Positions 7,942 through 15,484 of a DNA stretch of 64,000 bases are shown here, one piece after another. The translations under genes and the position numbers were made by a program. The notes under the pieces were generated by a model, which worked only from the letters and a program-made list of their open reading frames with translations, had not been told where the DNA came from and ran no database searches. Within the stretch, counting starts at the first letter, position 1. Each line of letters opens with the position of its first letter. Source of the stretch: Coleofasciculus sp040219735 (lineage in GTDB: Bacteria; Cyanobacteriota; Cyanobacteriia; Cyanobacteriales; Coleofasciculaceae); NCBI GenBank assembly GCA_040219735.1, contig JAVJRX010000165.1. One strand, written 5' to 3'.

Positions 7942-9804
7942 CTAACTGCTACTACTGGATCGACGTTCTAGCCGATTTAACACACGGGTAATGAGTTCAG
8001 GCTCTACTATCGGTTTTTTCACGTAATCATCAGCACCGACGGTAAAAACTTGCTGCACCGTTTGCACTTCTGTATGGGCGGAGAGAAATAGCACGGGTAA
8101 GTTATTCCAGCGTAAGTCATGACGAACCACTTGACATAACTCTATGCCACTATATTCCGGCATTTCTACGTCTAAAATTAGTAAGTCAGGGGATACGGCT
8201 TCTAGGACGTCCCAGAAGCGTTGGGGATGTGCCAAGGTAGTCACCTTTAGTCCCCAGGGTTGCAGCAAGTGGCGCAGCAGGGCGAGGATTTGCTCGTCAT
8301 CATCCACGACTAAGACTTTAGCTTCCCCCAATTTCTGCTGATTAATCGCTTGAGTCACCGCGTGCAAAATTTCTGGGGGAGTCATGGGTTTCTGTAAAAA
8401 GGTAGCAGCACCTAGACGAGCGGCTTTTACTCGACTGCTGAGGTGATTTTGACTGGAAAAGATGAAAACGGGAATTTCTGAGTGTTGGTTAGCGAGTTCT
8501 GCTAGGAGTTCAAAGCCGTTTTCTTGGGTGTCAGCAAAGGTGAGATCCAGCAAAATTACATCAGGAGGATGTAGCGCGATCGCTCGTTTGGCGGCTTGAA
8601 GGTGAGGGGCGCTATTCACCTGCAATCCCCAGGCTTTTGCTTCGATTTCTATATGTTGAGTGAGGATCTGATCATCGTCAATAACCAATAATTGGGCTGG
8701 GGAAGTGGAAAAAGTTGGCGGATCACAGACAGGGGGCGCCACCTGAACAAGGGCGGGTTTGGTTGCGATCGCCTGTTGGAGTGAGTCTATTAAATGTTTC
8801 AGCTTCTGGGCGTCTGGCGGCGTTGCTTTTGTCTGAGTCTGCAAAAGCTGTTCGATTTCGCGTGCGATTTGAGAACCCTCTGCACAACCAAACGATCCTA
8901 ATGAGCCAACTAATCGGTGTGCTTCCATTTTGGCATGCTCATAGAGTTGCTGATTCAGGGTTCCTGTCGCTAGGGTTAAACTCACTTGCCTAAATACGTC
9001 TAGCTTTTCCGGGAGGCTTTCTTTAAACTTTTGCCAAATTTTGGCAACCGCCGCCATGACTTTAGCTTCAGACGTGTCATGATAGATTTCTACATTTTCC
9101 CGGATTTTTTTGTCTTCTTGTTCCTGAGTGGGTGCATCTTTGAGGCGATACCCTACGCCGTATACTGTTTCAATTAAATTAATTTTTATCCCGGCGGCTT
9201 TAAGCTTTTGCCGCAACCCTTTAATCTGGGTGGTTACGGCTTCCTCACCGGGAAATTCATCACTCGACCAAATGTGATTGAGGATAGCACTGCGGCTAAA
9301 AATACGTCGAGGATGACGCAGGAATAGTTCTAACAATCCGTATTCTTTGGGTGTTAAGTGTAATAATTTTCCTTTATACATCACTTCACCCGTATCCGGT
9401 TCTAGCCGCAGCTTCTCCCAGGTCAACACCTTTGATATTGTGGAGTGACGCCGCCGCAATAATGCCCGAATTCGCGCTATCAATTCGCACAGATCATAGG
9501 GTTTAATTACATAGTCATCCGCACCCGCCTCTAATCCGCGAATGCGATCGGCGCTACTTCCCTTAGGGCTGACGAGGATAATCGGCATTTGAGAACCCTG
9601 ATGGCGCAGTTTTTGGCATAGATGAATGCCATCTAGCTTTTGAGGTGTGACGTCTAAGACAGCTAAGTCATAGTGAGAGGTTTGAGCCAGTTCCAGTCCA
9701 TGATCAGGATTCGTTGCTGCTTCAATGGTGTAGTTATGGGCTGTGAGTGCTTCAATCAGGGGTGAAGCTGTCACTGGATCATCATCGACTATCAGAATCT
9801 TCAT
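7942..9804 (-). CDS. RcaC-like multidomain response regulator (REC-wHTH-Hpt-REC-REC)
   Basis: A 620-residue hybrid regulator. In order: receiver domain at 1-120 (LAVLDVTP phospho-Asp, IKPYD lysine), OmpR-type winged helix at about 125-225 (TPKEYGLLELFLRHP, ETVYGVGYRL), a histidine phosphotransfer domain at about 245-345 (EAHRLVGSLGSFG), a second receiver at about 370-490 (VILLDLTFA, LQKP) and a third at about 495-615 (LLILDVEMPEYSG, VKKP). The arrangement resembles RcaC, the chromatic-acclimation regulator, but with one extra receiver. It can bind DNA and pass phosphate internally. No cognate kinase is adjacent, so its signal is unknown. Confidence 0.88.
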   Translation of the reverse strand: MKILIVDDDPVTASPLIEALTAHNYTIEAATNPDHGLELAQTSHYDLAVLDVTPQKLDGIHLCQKLRHQGSQMPIILVSPKGSSADRIRGLEAGADDYVIKPYDLCELIARIRALLRRRHSTISKVLTWEKLRLEPDTGEVMYKGKLLHLTPKEYGLLELFLRHPRRIFSRSAILNHIWSSDEFPGEEAVTTQIKGLRQKLKAAGIKINLIETVYGVGYRLKDAPTQEQEDKKIRENVEIYHDTSEAKVMAAVAKIWQKFKESLPEKLDVFRQVSLTLATGTLNQQLYEHAKMEAHRLVGSLGSFGCAEGSQIAREIEQLLQTQTKATPPDAQKLKHLIDSLQQAIATKPALVQVAPPVCDPPTFSTSPAQLLVIDDDQILTQHIEIEAKAWGLQVNSAPHLQAAKRAIALHPPDVILLDLTFADTQENGFELLAELANQHSEIPVFIFSSQNHLSSRVKAARLGAATFLQKPMTPPEILHAVTQAINQQKLGEAKVLVVDDDEQILALLRHLLQPWGLKVTTLAHPQRFWDVLEAVSPDLLILDVEMPEYSGIELCQVVRHDLRWNNLPVLFLSAHTEVQTVQQVFTVGADDYVKKPIVEPELITRVLNRLERRSSSSS

Positions 9805-9936
9805 GGGAAAGGGGAGAATTGGGAATGGGGTTGCTCTGTATTCCCTTTGATCTTCACCTTTTTCTTAGGGATTCTTGACTGAAAAGTACACAATCCTCAA
9901 TAAAAGTTAGGATTAATTCAAGAAAATGCTGTACCT

Positions 9937-9966
9937 GTAGGGGACAATTCATGAATTGTCCCCTAC
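9937..9966. repeat. Perfect 30-bp palindrome
   Basis: GTAGGGGACAATTC is followed immediately by AT and its reverse complement GAATTGTCCCCTAC, so both strands read identically for 30 bp. It lies between the PEP-CTERM gene and the response regulator, and starts with the GTAGGGG string shared by other repeats in this window. Confidence 0.8.
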
Positions 9967-10062
9967 TTATAGCAGTCGCCAAAGTCCTTAGGACATCAGA
10001 TGAATGCCGTTTATTATTTCGATGCACGCAGGTGTGTCCTAACCGTTGTGGCGGTTGCTATA

Positions 10063-10749
10063 TCACCGCTGGCGACGACGGATTAGAGTTAATGAGCCAG
10101 CGACTAGTCCTAATGCAGCTAACGTTGCTGGTTCAGGGATAGATTCCTTAGTTTCCATAGCCGTGATGATAAAGTCTTGGAAATCTCCATCGTTTCCACC
10201 ACCTTTGTCATCGAAAGCAATCGTCACTTTACCTAAAGCCGGATCAGATGAACCTTCTCCTGGTTCAGTATAGGGAGGCAGAACGACGCCATCGAAAACA
10301 AACGCCTGACGATTTGCCGGAGTATTTAGAGCATCGGTGGAGTAAACGAACCCATTTGTTCCGGCTGGCTTGTTATTCCCGGAGAAGAGAGCCAAACTGT
10401 ATTCGATACCAGCTTCAAAGGTGAACAAATTTGTGCAAGAAGAGCTACCAGGTACTGTTACACTGGTTGGACAAGTCCCAATAAAATCGGGACTTGTATC
10501 ATCAAACGGCTCATTCTCCTTAAACAGAGTAAATACTGGGTCGGTCGGATTAGCCGCTTCTACAATAAATAAGGTGGACTTGAAAGCGCCTTGAGACCGA
10601 ATGAAGTCAAAATCTATTTGGGTATCCGTATCAAATAAGATACCGTTATTGCCAAACTCGACTGTCGCTGCTTTGGCTGGCATGGTAGATAGGGTTAACG
10701 CACTGCCAACGGCTAATCCGAGAATAGTTGAGGTTGTTTTGAGATGCAT
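10063..10749 (-). CDS. PEP-CTERM sorting domain protein
   Basis: A 228-residue exported protein of unknown role. An N-terminal signal peptide ends at about MPAKA|A (residue 28). The C-terminus has the sorting signal SIPEPATLAALGLVAGSLTL followed by RRRQR, that is PEP motif, transmembrane helix and basic tail, recognised by an exosortase. The middle is acidic, with two cysteine-bearing segments (FIGTCPTS, SSCTNLF) and a beta-rich composition. No exosortase gene is in this window, so processing must use one encoded elsewhere. A probable surface or extracellular-matrix protein. Confidence 0.88.
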   Translation of the reverse strand: MHLKTTSTILGLAVGSALTLSTMPAKAATVEFGNNGILFDTDTQIDFDFIRSQGAFKSTLFIVEAANPTDPVFTLFKENEPFDDTSPDFIGTCPTSVTVPGSSSCTNLFTFEAGIEYSLALFSGNNKPAGTNGFVYSTDALNTPANRQAFVFDGVVLPPYTEPGEGSSDPALGKVTIAFDDKGGGNDGDFQDFIITAMETKESIPEPATLAALGLVAGSLTLIRRRQR

Positions 10750-10852
10750 AGTCTAGTTTCCGTGGTCGTTAGTGAAAAGGTTGCTATGCTATCTATAGTA
10801 TGATAGGTTGGCTGCTATACAGCATTTTCAGTGTAAAATTCTTTATCTACCT

Positions 10853-12601
10853 TTAGATAGATTTCTTAACCGCGACCCAACGACTAGCTATGGGCATCCG
10901 CCAACCGGTACCAAATGCCCGATCAGTAATCTTTAATCCTGGTGGTGCTTGGCGGCGCTTAAATTCTGCCCGTGCTACCATTTGCATCACTTTATGGACA
11001 ATCTCTGGATCATGTCCGGCGTCGATGATTTGGTGGGCAGATTGATGGTCATGAATCAGGCGTTGTAAGATATCATCCAGAATGGTGTATTCAGGTAAGG
11101 AGTCTTGGTCAGTTTGATCCGGTTTTAGTTCAGCACTTGGAGGTTTGGCTAAGACATTCGCGGGAATAATTTCTGGTTGGGTATCCGATAAGGGCTTTGG
11201 GGTAGCTTGGCTTTGCGATGCCTTAGCTTGGGTAGAATTAAGCCACTCACAGAGGGAATAAACGCGGGTTTTGGGAACATCCGCGATCGCGGCTAATCCA
11301 CCGTTCATATCCCCATAGAGAGTACAGTACCCCACCGCCATCTCTGACTTATTCCCCGTCGAGATTAGCAGATAGTCAAACTTATTCGCGATCGCCATTA
11401 ACAAGTTTCCCCGAATCCGGGCTTGAATATTCTCCTCAGCTGTGCCAAATTCGGTGCCGGCAAATAGGGGTTCTAAGGTTTGGTCATACCCCTGCATCAA
11501 GTCGCCAATGGGCAAGGTATGAGTTTTAATCCCTAAATTCTTGGCTAAAGCTAGGGCATCATCGATGGAGTGTTTAGAGGAATGGGGGGATGGCATGAGA
11601 ACACCAAGTACATTTTCTGACCCCAAGGCTTCTGTGGCAAGGGCAGCAACTAGGGATGAATCAATTCCCCCACTCAAACCAATCACCACCCGTTTAAAGC
11701 CACATTTGCGGGCATAGTCTCGCACCCCTAGAACTAAAGCCGACCATATTTGAGCATTTATACTCTTTGGGGCGGGTGCGATCGCACTCTGGCGTAAATC
11801 CCGTTGGAGGGTATCAAAGTCTACCAGCAAAACATCGGTTTCAAAGGCAGGGGCGCGACAAACCATTTCCCCGGCGCGGTTAAATCCCACACTACTCCCA
11901 TCAAAGATTAAGTCGTCATTTCCCCCCACCTGATTGGCGTAGAGAATCGGTTGCTGATAACGCCTAGCGCTATGTTGCAACATAGCTTCCCGCAGTTGTT
12001 GTTTGCCCACACTATAGGGCGATGCGGAGAGATTGACGATCAAATCAACCTTTTGCTGGACTAAGTCGGTAATAGGATTGAACTGATAAGTACGCTTCCC
12101 CCAAAACTCCTCATCGTTCCACAGATCCTCGCAAATCGTCACGCCAATTTTAATTGGGGTAGCTGAGTGTGCCTCTAATGTAAATGAATTAGTCTGGACT
12201 CCGGCTTCAAAATAGCGGTTCTCATCAAAGACATCATAGGTTGGCAACAGGCGCTTATGAAACACCTGCTGTACCTTACCGCCCTCCAACAGGGCAATAC
12301 TATTGAATAAAGGTTTACCTCCCGAACTCTCAGCTTTGGGATTCGCTGTCACTGTTCCCACCAAAACCCCTAGGGTTGAGGGTAACTGTTGGGCTAAGGT
12401 GTCCAGACATTCTGTCATGGACTCCATAAAACTGGGATTTAATAGCAAGTCTCGCGGCGGATATCCACACAGGGATAGTTCAGGCGTCAATAAGAGGCGG
12501 ACACCCTGACGCGCCGCCTGATTCGCCGCATCAAGGATTTTTTGGGCATTGCTGGTTAAGTCGCCAATCGTGGGATTGAGTTGTGCGATCGCAAGTTTCA
12601 T
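10853..12601 (-). CDS. nadE: Glutamine-dependent NAD+ synthetase
   Basis: NadE makes NAD+ from nicotinic acid adenine dinucleotide, ATP and glutamine. The N-terminal nitrilase-type amidase domain (about 1-270) shows TPELSLCGYPPRDLL, KRLLPTYDVFDE and ICEDLWND. The C-terminal synthetase domain has GLSGGIDSSLVAALA, STGNKSEMAVGYCTLYGDMNGGLAAI and KPPSAELKPDQTDQDSLPEY. I chose the ATG at 12601, giving MKLAIAQLNPTIGD; a GTG at 12610 adds three residues. A serine/glutamine-rich insert of about 20 residues (TQAKASQSQATPKPLSDTQP) sits before the final motif. An IS605-type element lies just upstream. Confidence 0.95.
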   Translation of the reverse strand: MKLAIAQLNPTIGDLTSNAQKILDAANQAARQGVRLLLTPELSLCGYPPRDLLLNPSFMESMTECLDTLAQQLPSTLGVLVGTVTANPKAESSGGKPLFNSIALLEGGKVQQVFHKRLLPTYDVFDENRYFEAGVQTNSFTLEAHSATPIKIGVTICEDLWNDEEFWGKRTYQFNPITDLVQQKVDLIVNLSASPYSVGKQQLREAMLQHSARRYQQPILYANQVGGNDDLIFDGSSVGFNRAGEMVCRAPAFETDVLLVDFDTLQRDLRQSAIAPAPKSINAQIWSALVLGVRDYARKCGFKRVVIGLSGGIDSSLVAALATEALGSENVLGVLMPSPHSSKHSIDDALALAKNLGIKTHTLPIGDLMQGYDQTLEPLFAGTEFGTAEENIQARIRGNLLMAIANKFDYLLISTGNKSEMAVGYCTLYGDMNGGLAAIADVPKTRVYSLCEWLNSTQAKASQSQATPKPLSDTQPEIIPANVLAKPPSAELKPDQTDQDSLPEYTILDDILQRLIHDHQSAHQIIDAGHDPEIVHKVMQMVARAEFKRRQAPPGLKITDRAFGTGWRMPIASRWVAVKKSI

Positions 12602-12653
12602 CAGAGACACTCAATAGGCTGGCTAGGTTCAAAGTGACGTACCCAACGCTCCC

Positions 12654-14045
12654 CTACGGGAGAGCGTGGGCAACTGATGCCTTGAATAAGACGGTCAGAA
12701 CTTCCTTAGCGGTACTATTAGTAGTAGAGGAAACTACTACCGGATTCCCGCGACGGCGTTTTATGGTGGGGAACACGTCCAGCCCCACACGTTTGAGGTT
12801 GATAGCGGCATTAACATCTCTGTCAACCCAGAGTTTTAGCTCTTCATCCCAGTAGCTACGAATAGAGCAGTCGGTGAATACGAATTCATCCTTATAGCTC
12901 AAGAGCTGGGATGTGTATGCCGGATTCTTTTCAATTACACTAGCCCCAGCTTTTCCAGCTATGTAACCGAGGATTGAAAAGAATTGTCCATAAGCAGCGT
13001 CAAGCCAGGATTTATTTAGTCCGGACTTGGCGCTTTGTCCGTTGTAAAGATACTTCCCTTGCCCATCCTGTTTAGGGGCATTGCGCTTAGTTAATCCGGC
13101 AATGTTTAGAGCTTCGTGGAAGAAGACTTTTTTACCAGTTCTTACTAACTTATGGGCAGTTTTGTACTGAAAGTCTTTACGAGAACGCGCAATTTGTTGA
13201 TGCAACTTACCTTCATGTTTGGCTAGCTTTCTGCGCCGCGACGATCCCTTTTTCCTCGCATTCTTCTTGGTTTGAAGCTTACCTAGCTTACCTAGGCTCT
13301 TCCTCAACGGTTTAAGAGAAGGGAGATTTTTTCCTTCTGATGTTGCCAGGTAAATATCCTCATTTAGGACAGCATCAATTCCCATTGAGTTGTCCCAAGT
13401 CGGGACGATTTCTTCAGGTTTGAACTCAGGAACGGATCGAGCGTCTAACACAAAGTTAGCGTACCATCCATCCGATTTCTTGGTGACGCTGACTTGCTTG
13501 AGATTAAATCCGGCTGGGAGAGGGCGATGAGTTCTGACTTTAACCAACCCAATTTTGGGTAGCTTGAGATAAAGCCATTTACCATTAACTGTGCAAAACT
13601 TTAGCCACTCATTTTTAGCCCCATCGAACACCATTGTCCGGTAGCGAGACTCGTTCTTAATCCTGGGTCTTCCCGAACGCTTTCCGTTTTTGTCTCCTTG
13701 AATATACCGGGTCATAGCCTTCTCAACTCGTTTGCAAACATCTTGCAAAATAGTAGAGTAGACCCCGTTGAAGTTCAATAACTCACCCGACCACTTCACC
13801 AGCACCAAGTCTTCTTTAATGACTGGAAGTTGAAGTTTTTGATTGTAGTAATTGGGGCGGTCTTTGAGTTCCGGAAGATGACAAACTAAGGGACAGGCAT
13901 TAACCGAGCAACGATTTTGCTCCCACCAATTTATCCGCTCACCTAGCATTCGGTTGTACCAATAACGGCAAATCCGCAAACTCTCAGTTAGCTGAACTTT
14001 CTGAGAAGATTGCGGATAGATGCGGTACTGGTACGTTGTCTTCAT
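12654..14045 (-). CDS. tnpB: IS605-family TnpB RNA-guided nuclease, zinc finger lost
   Basis: A 463-residue TnpB (OrfB). TnpB cuts DNA with a guide RNA made from the 3' end of its element. The RuvC catalytic residues appear kept: D224 (MGIDAVLN), E311 (FFHEALNI) and D410 (DRDVNAAINL). The usual CxxC...CxxC zinc ribbon between E and D is gone: NPAYTSQLLSYKDEF replaces the family's YTSQxCSxCG and only one cysteine remains. The stop codon lies inside the element-end hairpin at 12648-12667, where a guide RNA would end. Activity is uncertain. Confidence 0.88.
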   Translation of the reverse strand: MKTTYQYRIYPQSSQKVQLTESLRICRYWYNRMLGERINWWEQNRCSVNACPLVCHLPELKDRPNYYNQKLQLPVIKEDLVLVKWSGELLNFNGVYSTILQDVCKRVEKAMTRYIQGDKNGKRSGRPRIKNESRYRTMVFDGAKNEWLKFCTVNGKWLYLKLPKIGLVKVRTHRPLPAGFNLKQVSVTKKSDGWYANFVLDARSVPEFKPEEIVPTWDNSMGIDAVLNEDIYLATSEGKNLPSLKPLRKSLGKLGKLQTKKNARKKGSSRRRKLAKHEGKLHQQIARSRKDFQYKTAHKLVRTGKKVFFHEALNIAGLTKRNAPKQDGQGKYLYNGQSAKSGLNKSWLDAAYGQFFSILGYIAGKAGASVIEKNPAYTSQLLSYKDEFVFTDCSIRSYWDEELKLWVDRDVNAAINLKRVGLDVFPTIKRRRGNPVVVSSTTNSTAKEVLTVLFKASVAHALP

Positions 14046-14071
14046 CGGGGTGTTTGTTTTTGGCTACACTG

Positions 14072-14100
14072 ATTATAGCAAATAAATGTGCAACTGTTTA
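14072..14100 (-). promoter_or_regulatory. Probable tnpB promoter
   Basis: On the minus strand a perfect -10 TATAAT (14072-14077) and a 4/6 -35 TAAACA (14095-14100) are separated by 17 bp. It lies 27 bp upstream of the tnpB ATG at 14045. Confidence 0.5.
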
Positions 14101-14139
14101 TCGTTCATCTTCTGTTTCAGTACTACCCTCAAATGTCTT

Positions 14140-14328
14140 TACCGAAATTTGAAGGGTAGCCTTAAGTCCGTTTCTAGCCGCAGGATTCGGCAGGAATTTT
14201 CGGATGAAGTAAATGCCACTTACGGGAAAGATGTGTTCTGGAACAAGTCCTACTTTATCGCTTCGTGTGGTGGTGTTACTGTTTCTGTTCTTAAGAAGTA
14301 TGTCGAAGGACAAGATACACCGGATTGA
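14140..14328 (+). pseudogene. IS200-type TnpA transposase remnant (C-terminal part)
   Basis: The frame ending at 14328 encodes NLKGSLKSVSSRRIRQEF and, further on, VFWNKSYFIASCGGVTVSVL and KKYVEGQDTPD, which match the C-terminal third of IS200/IS605 Y1 transposases (catalytic tyrosine helix and tail). The N-terminal half with the HUH motif is missing. The remaining upstream part of the frame does not look like TnpA. It lies next to the element-end hairpin, head-to-head with tnpB. Inactive. Confidence 0.8.
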
Positions 14329-14549
14329 CAGCCTCCGTACCTTCGGCTGTCCGCCTATCCATCCCGACGCTGTACCCTACGGGTACAGCGCGGGGCTTCC
14401 GGCGAAGAAAGCTAACATGTCATTAGTCGTTAGTCATTAGTCTTGCCGTAACTGATGACAGGAACTAGCGTTGAAGACAATCGTCATGGCTTAGATTGAA
14501 AGCGACTGTGGCAATAGATCTCAAGACTAGATTAGAAGAAGGTTATACC

Positions 14550-15383
14550 ATGGGTGGTCTTAAGCATTTTACCTATCTCGGTACGGTTACGCTAATCTTC
14601 GGGTTGGCGTTGGCTTTCGCTGCACCTCGAATCAAAGCCCAGTCATTCGATATTAGTTTAAAGTTTCCTCCAGGAGAAAATATTGGCGCACCCCAGAGAA
14701 CCGGCGGGGGCGGACAACGGGGTATAGCTTGTGTTACCGGAAAGACACGATTAACGGCGCTAACGCCAATGAATAATCTAACGACTACCATATCTTCCAA
14801 CCCCAGCTTGTTTTGGTATATTCCCCCCACACAAGCGCAGTCAGCCGATTTTCTGCTTGTGGACGAGGAAAACCAGGAAGTTTACTACTATACACAAATA
14901 CCCCTAACCCAAATTCCCGGTATTTTAGAATTCAAGCTTCCTGATCACATCTCTCTGGCAACTGACACAAGGTATAGTTGGACATTGGCATTAGTGTGTA
15001 ACCCTGATGATCGCAGTAAGGATCATGTTGTTCGAGGTTTAATCCAGCGTCAACCGATTCAGAACGGAACCACCCCACCCGCAGAACTGCAAACCCTTCT
15101 TGATGCACTCGTAAATCAACCCGAACGGATCAAACAACATCTTCAAGACGAAGCCTCTAACTATGCCAAAGAAATGATTTGGGCAGAAACGCTGATGATT
15201 TTAGCTCGACTCTATCAACAATTTCCCAATGACTCCGCGATCGCAGATGAGATACAAGAATTGTTAACATCGGTGGAGTTGGACAATATTCCCATTGAGT
15301 GTTTGGTTCACTCCTGTGCGGTTGAAACTCAAGATGCTCAGGAAACTCAAGATGCTGAGGCGATGAGAGAGTTCAAAGATTGA
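14550..15383 (+). CDS. DUF928 family secreted protein
   Basis: A 277-residue protein of the cyanobacterial DUF928 family, function unknown. A signal peptide (MGGLKHFTYLGTVTLIFGLA...) probably ends near IKAQ. Family traits are the GAPQRTGGGGQRG segment, PMNNLTTTISSNPSLFWYIPP, and RYSWTLALVCNPDDRS. The start at 14550 is chosen for its AGAAGAAGG ribosome-binding site eight bases upstream; a TTG at 14496 would add 18 unlikely residues. The TGA stop is the first triplet of an IS605-like end (15381-15420), so the tail may have been altered by that insertion. Confidence 0.85.
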   Translation: MGGLKHFTYLGTVTLIFGLALAFAAPRIKAQSFDISLKFPPGENIGAPQRTGGGGQRGIACVTGKTRLTALTPMNNLTTTISSNPSLFWYIPPTQAQSADFLLVDEENQEVYYYTQIPLTQIPGILEFKLPDHISLATDTRYSWTLALVCNPDDRSKDHVVRGLIQRQPIQNGTTPPAELQTLLDALVNQPERIKQHLQDEASNYAKEMIWAETLMILARLYQQFPNDSAIADEIQELLTSVELDNIPIECLVHSCAVETQDAQETQDAEAMREFKD

Positions 15384-15420
15384 CATCCTCCCCCAGCTGA
15401 AAGCACGGGGGATTCCCTAC
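15381..15420. mobile_element. Solo IS200/IS605-like end hairpin
   Basis: TGACATCCTCCCCCAGCTGA then AAGCACGGGGGATTCCCTAC, closely resembling the TGACATCCTCCCC...GGGGATTCCTAC ends of cyanobacterial IS605-family elements. The stem CCCCC/GGGGG is imperfect and no transposase lies inside. Probably a remnant or non-autonomous end. Confidence 0.55.
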
Positions 15421-15484
15421 CAGTTATTTAAGCCTCTAAATTCCAGCTAGTCGAATATATCCCACTCAGAATCTATTAGTTTAG

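Larger units (their letters stand above)
12640..14415. mobile_element. IS200/IS605-type element with divergent tnpA remnant and tnpB
   Basis: tnpB reads leftwards and a broken tnpA reads rightwards, the divergent layout of IS605. Each outer side carries a hairpin: CGCTCCCCTACGGGAGAGCG at 12648-12667 overlapping the tnpB stop, and CGCTGTACCCTACGGGTACAGCG at about 14369-14391 followed by the CGGGGCTTCCGGCGAAG string typical of cyanobacterial IS605 ends. Exact boundaries are uncertain. With tnpA truncated it should move only if a related TnpA acts in trans. Confidence 0.7.

Noticed and set aside
12583..12855. 90-codon plus-strand frame
   Set aside because: Antisense to the nadE start and tnpB 3' end; no protein character.
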